A program made the position numbers and the translations under genes. Positions 50,549 to 60,757 of a stretch of DNA of 64,000 nt are shown here, one piece after another; positions within the stretch are counted from its first letter, which is position 1, and every line of letters begins with the position of its first letter. Origin of the DNA: Tetramitus jugosus (lineage: Eukaryota > Heterolobosea > Eutetramitea > Acrasida > Vahlkampfiidae); assembly GCA_937625935.1 (NCBI GenBank), contig OW569376.1, forward strand, positions 62,001-126,000, written 5' to 3'. The notes under the pieces are model-generated. The model did not search any database, was not told where the DNA came from, and saw only the letters and a list, made by a program, of their open reading frames with translations.

Positions 50549-52981
50549 TTACTTATTCTTCTTTGTTAGTAGCTCCATTTGTCTCATTTTCTCAATAGTG
50601 GCCCGATGTTGTTTGACCAAGAATTCAACAACACTGGTCAAGTGCAACAAACCAAACATGATCGAGCACATGAAAGTAGTCAAGAAGGCAAACAGAATCG
50701 GAGGGCAATACATTTGCGCAACGCTGTCCAAGAATGAGCCGATATCCTCAATAAGGTTGGTTCTAGTTTCGTCATCTTGAATAAAATAAGGCAACAGCTT
50801 GTTTTGTAAAATACCATGACCTTCAGACAAATTCTTGTTGTGCGCTGGATAGATATCATCATCGTCCTGAGCAGTTTGTGATCCTTCTTTGCTCAAATCG
50901 ACCCAATTGGCCCAGTCAATACTTATATTAGCTGGTTTAGCTGTTGGAGATCGAATCAATCTGGGCCATTCCTCATTCTTTGCCTTCATGATGGAGATTG
51001 TTGTTCTTCCGGCACCTGGCGTGATCGTGTAGTCTAATGGATCTACTTGTCCGTACAGTTCAATGTTCAACAGATACGAGTTACCGTTGCTCGACACAGC
51101 CTTGAACAAGAGCTGATGATCACTTGTCACAAACAACTCTGTCTTCTCCAAATTTGGTAGCTCAATAGTAAAGGTTAGTTTGTCAATACGTTGACACCAT
51201 TTGATAGGTGCAACCAAGTGGTCCTCGGTACCCGCCAAAAACTTGTCCACTCTCGCCTTATCCAACTCCTTCTCTGCCACAGTCTCTGGTTTTATGAGCG
51301 CTCTTCTCTTGTAGCAATACACCTTTGGTTGCTTGAGTACTTTGAGTGCTTTGAAATCAACACCACTGTACCCTTCTTGAGTATCAATGACGGCAAATAC
51401 CTTATTGAATCGCTTGTCAACCTCGTCCATGGCTTCTGGATTGTTGCCACTGAGGACATGAGAGAATGTACGATAGTTCACATTCTTTTCCTGCTTGGAA
51501 TATTTCCAGGTTGAATTGAACTGCAAAAAGCGTGTGACACCATTCATTGTCACATGGCTATCCATGTGCACATACTTTGGTTGATGATTGTCCTTCTCTC
51601 GATTATACAACTTGTTGAGTGCATCTGCTCCATAGTAGTTGGATGAACTGGCATAGAGGAAGAACAAGGAGATAATAAGTGATCCCAACAGCACAAGTGG
51701 TATCAAGTATGATACGAGCTTTGATCTTCTCTTCAATTGCACAATGCCTACTGCAGCAGTCAGATTGAAGAGTGGCAGGGCAAAGAATATGAATCGAAGT
51801 TCCTTGTGAGGCAGCATGGAATACAGTGCAACAAATAGTACTGCACTAATAAAATATGGCAATACGCTTTGCTTTCGATATCGATGGAAAATTATGCCGA
51901 ATGGGATGAAAACAAGCGCACCCAACAATGATCTTGGCAGTGCCGATGTAAAGTACCAATGTGGAGAATAAACACCCCATTCATGACTCTTGTTCATCAC
52001 TGTATTGTAATAGAGTACTTCACCTTCGGGCCAAACCATTCGTTGCCAAAAGTACGTATCAACAATAAATGAAACAAAGATACCGAATGACACGGATGTC
52101 AATCCAACAGCAACACCAGAGATCAATCCTACTCTTCTCGTCAACAAACAAACAACAGCAATAGGAGCGATAAACACGAGTAGATCAGAGCGAAAAATTG
52201 CAGCAGCGACACCCAATACAGCAAACATGTGCACATATTGATCACGCAACCAATATCCCAACCCAACAAAGGCAAAAATCAGAGCAAACACATTGGGTAA
52301 TGGTCTTCCCATGTAAAACATTAAATGGAATTGACACATGACCAACAGTGCATACCAAATCGACACGTGATACCCAGTGTGTTGAGTTCCATCCTCCTCA
52401 TTCTCATCAGCACCCACATGACCACTCTTTTGCTTCCTTGTGACTTGTTTCACCTTGTTCATTACTTGATCAATGTCATCATCAGCAGCACCAGTAATCT
52501 CTTGACTAAACTTGATTGTAATACCACTGCGAAAGAATCCTTGAGCACAAATGGAAAAGACACCCAGAATGAATCGCACCAGAATCAAACTCAAGAATTT
52601 TACACTTGCTTCGTTGGCAACAATCCACTGAAGCAATTTAACAAACGGAGCAGCAATAATCGACACAAAAATCGATCCAATAAACGTTCTAGGAACAACA
52701 CCAGGGAACTCAAAGTGATCAAATCGATCCAATCTTGTCATGTGAAACAACAAGTCATGCATGGCCTGAGTATTGAAGCTCTCTTCCACTTTTGTGTAGG
52801 GAACAATGAAAATGTACACTGTGAGCTGTATGAGCATGAATACGTCCAAAAAATCAATTTGAGGCATCATGAGCAAGCGAACTTGTCGCCACAGCATTTG
52901 TTGAACTTGTTTTTGACGTTCTTCTTGCTGTTTGGGTTGATCAACAGCAGAAGGAGGACTGGTCGTGGAGGTTTCCGTCAT
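50549..52981 (-). CDS. ALG12: ALG12 alpha-1,6-mannosyltransferase fused to a C-terminal CS/p23 domain
   Basis: The protein has 810 residues against about 490-550 in other ALG12. Residues about 45-470 are the GT22 multi-pass enzyme: PYTKVEESFNTQAMHDLLFH, FEFPGVVPRTFIGS, QFHLMFYMGRPLPNVFAL, WPEGEVLYYNTVMNKS and LLPHKELRFI. It uses dolichol-phosphate-mannose to add the eighth mannose to the dolichol-linked N-glycan precursor in the ER lumen. The normal lumenal tail (HMDSHVTMNGVTRFLQFNS) follows. Then residues about 588-694 form a CS/p23-like domain: IKWCQRIDKLTFTIELPN, YLLNIELYGQVDPLDYT and WPRLIRSP...DWANWVD. A final membrane helix lies at about 757-788, and the protein ends in KKNK, a dilysine ER-retrieval motif. 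By topology the CS domain would be lumenal. Confidence 0.93.
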   Translation of the reverse strand: MTETSTTSPPSAVDQPKQQEERQKQVQQMLWRQVRLLMMPQIDFLDVFMLIQLTVYIFIVPYTKVEESFNTQAMHDLLFHMTRLDRFDHFEFPGVVPRTFIGSIFVSIIAAPFVKLLQWIVANEASVKFLSLILVRFILGVFSICAQGFFRSGITIKFSQEITGAADDDIDQVMNKVKQVTRKQKSGHVGADENEEDGTQHTGYHVSIWYALLVMCQFHLMFYMGRPLPNVFALIFAFVGLGYWLRDQYVHMFAVLGVAAAIFRSDLLVFIAPIAVVCLLTRRVGLISGVAVGLTSVSFGIFVSFIVDTYFWQRMVWPEGEVLYYNTVMNKSHEWGVYSPHWYFTSALPRSLLGALVFIPFGIIFHRYRKQSVLPYFISAVLFVALYSMLPHKELRFIFFALPLFNLTAAVGIVQLKRRSKLVSYLIPLVLLGSLIISLFFLYASSSNYYGADALNKLYNREKDNHQPKYVHMDSHVTMNGVTRFLQFNSTWKYSKQEKNVNYRTFSHVLSGNNPEAMDEVDKRFNKVFAVIDTQEGYSGVDFKALKVLKQPKVYCYKRRALIKPETVAEKELDKARVDKFLAGTEDHLVAPIKWCQRIDKLTFTIELPNLEKTELFVTSDHQLLFKAVSSNGNSYLLNIELYGQVDPLDYTITPGAGRTTISIMKAKNEEWPRLIRSPTAKPANISIDWANWVDLSKEGSQTAQDDDDIYPAHNKNLSEGHGILQNKLLPYFIQDDETRTNLIEDIGSFLDSVAQMYCPPILFAFLTTFMCSIMFGLLHLTSVVEFLVKQHRATIEKMRQMELLTKKNK

Positions 52982-53140
52982 GTCTTATCAGCTTTCTCAA
53001 CGTGCTGTTTCAATTTTGTTGTTTTGTTTCTCATCAAGTCAAGACTGATCGGAAAAGGTGATCATCGGACTATTCACTGAATTTCTGCGCCTCCGAAAAA
53101 CAAAATTTCACAAACAAAAATACCGCGAACACGACAAAAA

Positions 53141-54763
53141 ATGAATCGATTGGTCATGTGGAGTGCACGTCGATCATTGAACAACAACAATTGTCGTTCA
53201 TTGGTCATGAATGGACGCAACAACAATAGAATCCATCACCACCTTCATTGCCAACCTCAATCCCTGCTTCATTTCTTCCACACTACAATTCCCGCCAAAA
53301 ATCACCCGATGGCTGCATCTACGGCGGCGGCGGCAGCGCAAGAAACACAAAAATCACAACAAGGACAATCAACGTCTGACAACAACAAGGAAAATGAACA
53401 AGAAAAAAAACAAAAGGAACAAGCTGAAAAACAACAAAAGAAACAAAGGAGAAGAAGACGTGCTGCAAAGCTATTGCTTTTCCTCGCTGGTTCCTATGTT
53501 GTCATCAAGACTTTTGCCTATATTGTTCTCATCTCTGAAGACAATGCCTTTGTCATGAACAACTCTGCTGAATCTCTCATGAAAAAGCTTCCATTGAATG
53601 CTCTGTCCAGAACATGGGGTTGGATCTATTCAACTGAAGTTCCAGAAGTCCTTAGACCACTGTTTTATCAAATTTATGCATGGTTGTTTGATGCCAATTT
53701 GGATGATGTGGAATTGCCATTGAAACGATACAAGAGTCTTCAAGATTTCTTTACTAGAAGGCTCAAGAAAGATGCTAGAGTAGTGGATGAAAAGAGTGAG
53801 ATTGTGAGTCCAGTGGACGGAAGAGTCATGTCATGTGGTGTCGTTCATATTAACAAGGACTCTGAAACAGTTGTGGTGGAGCAAGTTAAGGGCATTACCT
53901 ATCCATTGCATCATTTCTTGGGTTATGGAATGAAGGATGCCATGTTGGCATTGAGTACAGCTGCTACTGATGTGGTCAAGGATGAGAAGAGTGAGGAAGC
54001 AAATTCATCATCTCCACCTTCTGAGCACAGTTATTTTTTGAGTGATGAGAAACATGAGAAGACGTTGCATTATTGTGTCCTGTATTTGGCACCTGGTGAT
54101 TATCACAGATTTCACTCTCCATGTGATTGGAAAGTGGAGGAGAGAAAGCATGTGGCAGGTTATTTGTTCCCTGTGATGCCATTGTTTGTGAAAACATTGA
54201 GAGGTTTGTTTGCTCTGAATGAACGTGTAGTGTTGCATGGCAAGTGGAATCATGGTGATTTTCATTATGTTTTGGTCGGTGCGACCAATGTTGGTGGAAT
54301 GACACTGTACTTTGACAATACGCTCAACACGAATCTGAAGAGAAAGAAGGAACCGAAAAAGAAGGCTTCCACACAAAAGAAGGACCAGAAGAAGACTGAA
54401 GCGAAATCTGAGACTGCAGAACAAGAGAAAACAACCGAAGAAGCTGCACATGAAATTACTGTAGTTTCCACTGCACCTTCTGGAGAAGTCGTTACGCAAA
54501 CAAAGGAAGAGATTGGAACAAAGAACAACCAACACGCTTTTGACCAATATTTGCAAATGAGAAGACGGGAGTACGCAAGAGGAGGAATTTCACTGTCGAA
54601 AGGAGAAGACATTGGATATTTCAGGATGGGAAGTACAGTTGTCATGTTATTCGAGCACTCTGATGCAAAGTTCGAGTGGGGCATAAAACCAGGTGAGAGA
54701 GTGCTCTTGGGTGAGCCTCTATCAGCGGACAGACGGAGCGAGTTCCTAACTCAAAGAAAGTAA
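53141..54763 (+). CDS. PSD1: Mitochondrial phosphatidylserine decarboxylase
   Basis: The protein has 540 residues. The N terminus is Arg/Asn/His-rich with no acidic residues for about 55 residues, a mitochondrial presequence, then a Gln/Lys-rich low-complexity stretch and one membrane helix (about 109-130). Core motifs are SLQDFFTRRLK, VSPVDGRVMSCG, YLAPGDYHRFHSPCDW and, near residue 496, the self-cleavage site in FRMGSTVVMLFE. Ser of GST becomes the pyruvoyl group after cleavage into beta and alpha chains. The enzyme makes phosphatidylethanolamine from phosphatidylserine in the inner membrane. A Lys/Glu/Thr-rich insert of about 90 residues (about 395-485) sits just before the cleavage site and is unusual for the family. 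Confidence 0.93.
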   Translation: MNRLVMWSARRSLNNNNCRSLVMNGRNNNRIHHHLHCQPQSLLHFFHTTIPAKNHPMAASTAAAAAQETQKSQQGQSTSDNNKENEQEKKQKEQAEKQQKKQRRRRRAAKLLLFLAGSYVVIKTFAYIVLISEDNAFVMNNSAESLMKKLPLNALSRTWGWIYSTEVPEVLRPLFYQIYAWLFDANLDDVELPLKRYKSLQDFFTRRLKKDARVVDEKSEIVSPVDGRVMSCGVVHINKDSETVVVEQVKGITYPLHHFLGYGMKDAMLALSTAATDVVKDEKSEEANSSSPPSEHSYFLSDEKHEKTLHYCVLYLAPGDYHRFHSPCDWKVEERKHVAGYLFPVMPLFVKTLRGLFALNERVVLHGKWNHGDFHYVLVGATNVGGMTLYFDNTLNTNLKRKKEPKKKASTQKKDQKKTEAKSETAEQEKTTEEAAHEITVVSTAPSGEVVTQTKEEIGTKNNQHAFDQYLQMRRREYARGGISLSKGEDIGYFRMGSTVVMLFEHSDAKFEWGIKPGERVLLGEPLSADRRSEFLTQRK

Positions 54764-54793
54764 AATCGAAACTTCTCTCATAAAAATTGTTTA

Positions 54794-57337
54794 TTAGTCC
54801 CAGTCATCGTCATCTTCGCTGTCGAATAGATCATCATCATCGTCATCCTTTGGCATTCTCTCCAATTTGGCAATCTTCTTTGAGATCATATCCAGCAGGA
54901 CGTTGCTCTGGAGACTCTGACGCCTGAGAGGGAAGTCCTCCAGATCGAAAATTGTCTTGTTCATCTCTTCCTCGGCAGCTTGCGCTTCCAAATGTTTGCG
55001 TCTTGCTACTAGTTGCTCGTGCAGTTTTGAGGCAATTGGAGATGAATTCGTTAGATGGTCAGATGTAGACTTGTCCTCAGCCTTTTTCAGCTTTGCGAAT
55101 GCAATCTCTGACAGCAGATTGTTCATTGCTTGCTTTTGTTGCGTTGGATCCTCCTCGATGATCAATGGTACATTTTGAATCCTGGTCGACAAACGCTTCA
55201 TCATGATTCTGTTCATGTCACTATTCGCTGCCTTCTCACTTGAATGTTCCTTCTCAATCTGGTCCAACTCTTGTTCAATCTCTGATATTCTTTGCACTTC
55301 CTGTTGACACACTCTGTCTTGGAGAGCCTTGAGCATTTGCAACTCTTCAACCTTGATCTGCTTCTTTAGTTCCCTTAGCCTTCTTCTCTCCTCCTTTTTC
55401 ATCTCTTGATCCAAATTCTTTCGCTTCAGTTCCTGCATCTCCATGTACTCTCTCTTTTGGGACAATTCTTCCTCCAATGACTTGATGTCTCTCTTGAGCT
55501 GCTTCTTCTTGTACTCTTCATCGGCCTTTAGCTTGAGGTCAATGTTCTTCAGACGTGCTGCTTGCTCCGATAGCAATTGGTCTTCAAGATACCTTCTCAG
55601 TTCCTCTTCTTCGTTACGCATCTGCTTCTCGAATGTAGTCTTCTTGGCACTGAGTTCACTTTCGACTCTTCGTCTCTCTGCTTCTGCCTCTCTCATTTGC
55701 TGTTCCTTCTTTTGTTTAATGTCCATCATGGCTGACACTCTAGCCTGCTCTTGTTCCATTTCTCGCTTCTGCGTGGACAATAGTAGCTCCTGTTTTCTCT
55801 GCTTCTCCTCCTTGCTCATTTGCTTCTCCAGTTGCTTCAACCTCTCTTTTTCCTCCTGAGCCAGCTTCTCTTCTAGTTGTTGCTTCCGCTCTGCCTCCTT
55901 CTTCTTCAACAACTTTTTTTGCATTACAAAATTCTTTTCCTCCATCTCCAACTCTTCCTTTAGCTGTGTTAGCTTTGATTTTCTGTTCAGTTCGATTCTT
56001 GATGCAATTTCAGCTGCTCTCTCCTCTGCAATCCTCTCCAACTCTTGTCTGTACCTTCTCTGGACCATACTACTCCTGGAAGCAAGTGCATCTGCTGATC
56101 CACCACTGCTATTGTTGAAGGAGACATTGTTGGCTGAGATTGGGAATCCACTTCCATCTTCAAACACATACTCCAGACAGAGGAACACTCTGCCAACAAC
56201 AATGGTTTCATTGAGAGATGACTGAGTCGATTGTTCCTCGTCTTCAGAGATGACAAACGAGATACTCTTTCCTTGTGCACCATCACCATTGTTGTTGGCA
56301 GATTCAGCAGCAGCAGCATTCTTTCTCATCTTAATCTTGAACCAGCCTTCCGTCTTGAGAGCGTCATTGTTGTGGTTGACCTTTGGTGGATCGACCAAGG
56401 TGACTCTGGTGAGCGCTTTCACACTCTTTGATTTCACAAGCTTTCGTTTCAACACTTTGCTCTCTTCCTCGTCCTCTCCCGCGGTTTTTGTCGTCGGAGA
56501 ATTGGCATCATTGTATTTTACAGTCACGACATCTTCGAGTTCGTCAACGTTGAGAAACACGTAGAGATCAATGGGGAATTTAGGGCAGTCAAACACAAAC
56601 TGCTCATTGAAAATGGGAGCATCCGTCTTGTATTTCTTCATGGTTGAAAAGCTCTGGAATGACGTATTGAGTGCAAAAAAGCTCTCATACGTCTTCATAA
56701 TCATCTTTTGATGATTTGTCTTTTGATTGCTACTAGCACTACTCTCAATTGGAAACAATACATTCATGTCGAGTTGTGCCTCCACGACAGACACTTGTAA
56801 CTTTGTATACACAGTGTCCAATTTCAATAAAGCTTTTGTGGCGGAGCTACGACTATTGTTGTTGTTGTTGTCTCCACTCGTATCGTGATGACTACTATTG
56901 TTATTACTATTGTTGTTCGCTGATGCTGATGCTGCCGAGGTTGAATAATTGTTCAAGAGCTTAATGGCACCACAAGCTCCAATAATCGCCTCCATCCAAT
57001 CTTCTCTCTCCTGTTCCGTATGAGTGGAAAAGTTGTGCGACGAGCAGGGTGTAATCAACAAAAATTTAAATTTTCGATCCTTCTTGTTCGTTTTGGCCTT
57101 CATGTGCTTGGGTTGGAGTCGAACATTGTCTAGTGCGATACTGCCGAGTGGTTGTGAGTCCAATGGTCCCTTAAAATAATAGAGACATGTTTTTGTGAGA
57201 ATGAACCATCGACTCTTCCATCCCTTCATCTTGTACATGAACGAACTGGTTTTGTGATTGGTTTTGAGCGGTCTTTTGAGCAAGTAGCCCTGTTTGACCG
57301 CAGTGTTCTTAATGTTTGTCAGAACAGATGACTCCAT
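54794..57337 (-). CDS. PH-C2-coiled-coil protein
   Basis: With the ATG at 57337 the protein has 847 residues. A PH domain lies at about 12-120: KQGYLLKRP, WKSRWFILTKTCLYYFK, PLGSIALDNV and DWMEAIIGA. A C2-like domain follows (about 175-380), beginning KLQVSVVEAQLDMNVLF and with APIFNEQFVFDCPKFPIDLYVFLNVDE, then GRVFLCLEYVFEDG; an insert separates strands. Residues about 440-700 are an uninterrupted charged coiled coil with repeated Glu/Lys/Leu/Arg heptads. The acidic Asp-rich tail ends DSEDDDDWD. PH and C2 suggest membrane-lipid binding; the coil suggests self-assembly. The frame stays open upstream to 57505, but that adds a poly-Gln run encoded by CAA repeats, as in leaders of this genome. 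Confidence 0.85.
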   Translation of the reverse strand: MESSVLTNIKNTAVKQGYLLKRPLKTNHKTSSFMYKMKGWKSRWFILTKTCLYYFKGPLDSQPLGSIALDNVRLQPKHMKAKTNKKDRKFKFLLITPCSSHNFSTHTEQEREDWMEAIIGACGAIKLLNNYSTSAASASANNNSNNNSSHHDTSGDNNNNNSRSSATKALLKLDTVYTKLQVSVVEAQLDMNVLFPIESSASSNQKTNHQKMIMKTYESFFALNTSFQSFSTMKKYKTDAPIFNEQFVFDCPKFPIDLYVFLNVDELEDVVTVKYNDANSPTTKTAGEDEEESKVLKRKLVKSKSVKALTRVTLVDPPKVNHNNDALKTEGWFKIKMRKNAAAAESANNNGDGAQGKSISFVISEDEEQSTQSSLNETIVVGRVFLCLEYVFEDGSGFPISANNVSFNNSSGGSADALASRSSMVQRRYRQELERIAEERAAEIASRIELNRKSKLTQLKEELEMEEKNFVMQKKLLKKKEAERKQQLEEKLAQEEKERLKQLEKQMSKEEKQRKQELLLSTQKREMEQEQARVSAMMDIKQKKEQQMREAEAERRRVESELSAKKTTFEKQMRNEEEELRRYLEDQLLSEQAARLKNIDLKLKADEEYKKKQLKRDIKSLEEELSQKREYMEMQELKRKNLDQEMKKEERRRLRELKKQIKVEELQMLKALQDRVCQQEVQRISEIEQELDQIEKEHSSEKAANSDMNRIMMKRLSTRIQNVPLIIEEDPTQQKQAMNNLLSEIAFAKLKKAEDKSTSDHLTNSSPIASKLHEQLVARRKHLEAQAAEEEMNKTIFDLEDFPLRRQSLQSNVLLDMISKKIAKLERMPKDDDDDDLFDSEDDDDWD

Positions 57338-57887
57338 TTGTTGCTGTTGTTGTTGTTGTTGTTGGGACAGTTGGATTTTGTTTTGAACAGTGTGACTTGG
57401 TTGTTGGGTGTGGTTTAACAGTTGCGTGACAAAAAACGAAAGGATTCGACCGATGGGAGACGAGTGAACAGATGACAGATGACAGATCGCCATTATTTCC
57501 GACAAAAGAAAAGCGCGTTTTGGAAATCACAAGAGAGGTAGTCCACCACAAAGAGGCAATTCATGATGGAAACTAACCACTTCTACAACAAGATTCCAAC
57601 TCACTGCATTCTTTTGGCAAAGGGTCCGCTATGATTTTGTCCGGTTCAGGTCCAACTGTTGTGAAGATTAATCCAATAGAATCTAATGGCGTCGAACAAC
57701 GTCACAACGAAGTGAAGAACTATCCCGTCTGATCACGTTATTTACTATTGGAGAGATATGACCAATCAGCACATCGATGTGGATATTGACTATGTTGGAT
57801 GACGAGATAGTTTATGCATCTTAGGTTATCATTTATTGATGATGGATAGTCACTTTCTCTCAACAGGCCGTTCCATAAACCCTCACA
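57338..57887. other. Intergenic region downstream of fucosyltransferase-like gene
   Basis: About 550 bases lie between the PH-C2 start (minus strand) and the stop of the next minus-strand gene. The part near 57338-57364 is the CAA-repeat leader (TTG repeats on the plus strand). The remainder shows no coding signal, repeat or RNA gene that I can support. Confidence 0.4.
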
Positions 57888-59207
57888 TTACCGATCAGTC
57901 AGTCCGTTGTCTTTGATGTAATCGAGATGATTGACATAACTGGTTTCGTTCCGGAGACCCATCAGAGCAGATATTGATGTTGTTGTGTTCATGAAATCTG
58001 TATGATATCTCTCTCGCAGAGCAGCAATGCTTCCTGACACTGATGAATATCGATTGCCTACAAAGTATTTGGCCAACACACCTGCTGACATCTCCAATAC
58101 AACTCTCATGTTATCATCCATGGACTCTTCTTTCGCAATCACTGATACCTCTTTAATAATTTCACTCACTGCGATCCATTTGTTGCGAGATAACAATTCT
58201 TGAGGAGGTTTCCCATTTGTCATCACAATCACGTTCTTGACTTTGAACTTCTTTTGAAATTGAAGTAATAGAGCTTCCATGTCTGGTAATGGAACGTAAC
58301 AATCACTGTGTAACAAGTTTAAGTACTTACAATGATTCTCATAATCACCCAGCCGAACATGAACTAACATCGACTCTTGAAAGTTCAACTTGCGATGAGC
58401 AAATGCAGCGTTCACAAGCCGATAGACATGCTCAGAGAAATCAAAAGAAGACTTTGTTCCCAAGTAAAACAAGCCTGAAATGAATAACACATATGGATTA
58501 CTGACATTTCTGTTGACACAAGATACTAATCGACTCACTTGCTCAGATCCAGGCATTCCTCTCCCTCCGCCACACTCATTGATCGGATCAGAATAGTTCC
58601 ACACAGGATGAGATTCTGTTACCATCTCAAACGGTACACCTTCATTCACTTTGTACAGTCGTTGAAAGTCGATACTAGTTTTGCACTTGAGATTCTTGAT
58701 TATACGGTGTTCAGTGTAATTGTACCTGAATGATTGAGTGTTGGTATGCTCATTCTGCACACAAGGATGGACCAAAAGAGTTCTATTCACAAGTTTGGCA
58801 ATCACTCCAGCATTGCCCATGTCCAAAATATAGTTATTGAGACCTCTCAGACCCAGAACGATAATATATTTGGTGTTGTTTGCCCTAGAGGGTGGTAGTT
58901 GTTGTGGGTCAGATTCAATGAATGCAGAAGTAGTTGATAAAGGGTGTTGTACTTCCTTCTGCTTCTTATCGGACAAAGATTGTTGCAACAAGCTATAGTC
59001 GAAAATAAAACCAAGGAGTAGCAATCCCAGGATAAACAGACATAGCGACAAGCAAGATCTGATTGTTCTCTTCTCAAGAGATAATAATGAAAGGAATCTG
59101 TGTCTCATACAGTTCATTTTCTTTTCGTTTGGTATGCTCACGATGTTTCCTCCGGATATCAAGTATGTCGTAAAGAGGAGGAGAAATTCCAAGTTTGTTT
59201 TCTTCAA
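57888..59207 (-). CDS. Type II membrane glycosyltransferase, O-fucosyltransferase-like
   Basis: The protein has up to 439 residues (406 if the ATG at 59108 is used). A signal anchor lies near residues 50-70 (SLCLFILGLLLLGFIF), followed by a lumenal region with several N-x-S/T sites. The catalytic part has VLGLRGLNNYILDMGNAGVIAKLVNRTLLV near 117, a nucleotide-sugar-binding entry, then LVHVRLGDYENHC near 283 (the family motif with the first Arg preserved) and MSAGVLAKYFVGNRYSSVSGSIAALRER near 370, typical of O-FucT-like enzymes where a Ser/Thr loop follows the FVG strand. It probably fucosylates glycans or proteins in the Golgi, but the acceptor is unknown. A different GDP-sugar is possible. 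Confidence 0.72.
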   Translation of the reverse strand: MKKTNLEFLLLFTTYLISGGNIVSIPNEKKMNCMRHRFLSLLSLEKRTIRSCLSLCLFILGLLLLGFIFDYSLLQQSLSDKKQKEVQHPLSTTSAFIESDPQQLPPSRANNTKYIIVLGLRGLNNYILDMGNAGVIAKLVNRTLLVHPCVQNEHTNTQSFRYNYTEHRIIKNLKCKTSIDFQRLYKVNEGVPFEMVTESHPVWNYSDPINECGGGRGMPGSEQVSRLVSCVNRNVSNPYVLFISGLFYLGTKSSFDFSEHVYRLVNAAFAHRKLNFQESMLVHVRLGDYENHCKYLNLLHSDCYVPLPDMEALLLQFQKKFKVKNVIVMTNGKPPQELLSRNKWIAVSEIIKEVSVIAKEESMDDNMRVVLEMSAGVLAKYFVGNRYSSVSGSIAALRERYHTDFMNTTTSISALMGLRNETSYVNHLDYIKDNGLTDR

Positions 59208-60525
59208 CGCTCGCTGTTTTCCCTTTCCTGGATATCATCTGCCGACGAAGTGCACATTTGGTCATCTCGTTTTGTATAAAAACAAGTGTACTAAGTCCTT
59301 CTCCACTGTTCAATATTTATCCATGTCTGAAGTCATGCACCAATCTTTCACTCGACGCTTCAATTGAAAGTTCGCCATATGTTTTTTTGCACGGTCATAC
59401 TATTCTCTTCTTCCTTAAACTAGAGATCGAATCATGATCGTGCCAAGCAAACATCTCATTTAACTTAAAATTCAAGTTGATTACATCATTGTCAACCATG
59501 ACAGCTGACGTTGTCCAGTCCTGACAATAACAAGACATTTTAAACCACTCATTGAATGTTCTGAAACTTACCATCATTGTGAAGGCATCGCATGACTATC
59601 ATCGATAACAACAGTTCCCAACACTTTGTCCTCTTACACGAATCCCACAATTAAAGCAACCTGAATCGTTTCTGAACCTGGAATGTTCCGTATTTTCTGC
59701 ACAATCGTCCGTAGTGGAAATGGGAAGGTCAGGAGGTGGATCCTCCTCTGACGGGGATAATTGACTATAAAGTTGCACTGACACAAGTTGGTTGTGCCTC
59801 TGTGGTAGCGTACACAGGACCTAAAACACGTTGTAAACACAATGCAATTTCTTCATCACCAAGAAGCTGTTGACACAAAACCAATTCAAAGAATGAATGG
59901 TGAGACAAAGGAGTTGTAGTTCATACCGCAGACTCACAAAGGAGTGTAATCAACCTTTTGTGATGGAATGTCCTTCCAATGCGAAGAGGGAAATTAGGGC
60001 TTGAACGAAGAAAATCAACGCATTAACTCCTGGAGTATCACTCATTTTTGGGTCAGACGATTGTCATAGGTATCCTAAACCCTAAAGTGTTTGTTCTTAA
60101 ACAACATTGGTCAGAACAATCAATGGAAAGAAGAGTAGATTTTGCAGTATTGGCTTTTGGCTTCCTCTTTTGTCTTCATCAATTCATCCATACCACAGTA
60201 ATTGAGTTCTCGAGATTTATCTCCAAACGGTTTGAAAAGTGATCTCTAGTGAGAGATGAGGTGAACAAAGACTCGATAGGTTGGAATGGTTGAAAATGAA
60301 AAAGAACCCCTTAATTCCTCCGTAACAAAAAGATGTTGTAATTCAAAACGAGTTTGGAGACAACTACACAAAATTGATTAGTTGAAAGCATAGTGAAGAT
60401 TGTCGCATCCATGAATTCTATATTTTTGATTTTTGGATGATTGGGGTTGGTAGAAAGTGTCTATTCAATCATCCAACTTGACCGATGAAATGGGCTTTGA
60501 AGCTTCGAAAATCCCAACTAACGTA
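59208..60525. other. Long intergenic stretch with no recognised gene
   Basis: About 1.3 kb without a convincing gene, the longest such gap in the window. Open frames on both strands are all short and lack motifs. No tRNA was found by eye. It is followed by the hairpin at 60526 and then the leader of CAS1-like copy 2, so it may contain the remains of sequence that moved with the duplicated gene; nothing in it proves that. Confidence 0.45.
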
Positions 60526-60620
60526 AAAATCGGTTCATGCTGTATGACTCGGTTACCCGATCGCGGAGTCAGGAATACCTATTTCGGGCATCTATCAGTC
60601 ATACAACATGAACCGATTTT
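60526..60620. repeat. Hairpin with 24-bp inverted repeat arms
   Basis: Left arm 60526-60549 (AAAATCGGTTCATGCTGTAT...) and right arm 60597-60620 are inverted copies matching at 23 of 24 positions; the one mismatch is C against T. The 47-base loop contains a second short pairing, CCCGA with TCGGG, so the whole 95 bases could fold as one extended hairpin. It lies about 140 bp before the start codon of CAS1-like copy 2. It could be a small miniature element, a structured RNA or a cis-regulatory cruciform. It is not seen upstream of copy 1. Confidence 0.8.
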
Positions 60621-60757
60621 GCACCTTCCATTAGCCAGATAGCAGTTTGTGTGGCCTCCAACATGGGATACGTGGCCCAGGGTTTGTCCTCAAGCACCTT
60701 CGTAAGAGAGCAAGTTTATGGATGGAATTGAGCAAGTCTCAAAGCAAAACACAAGCA

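Noticed and set aside
52325-53080. Plus-strand open frame of 251 codons
   Set aside because: It lies antisense to the first part of ALG12, is Thr/Ser/His/Asn-rich and lacks any motif; ALG12 on the other strand is clear.
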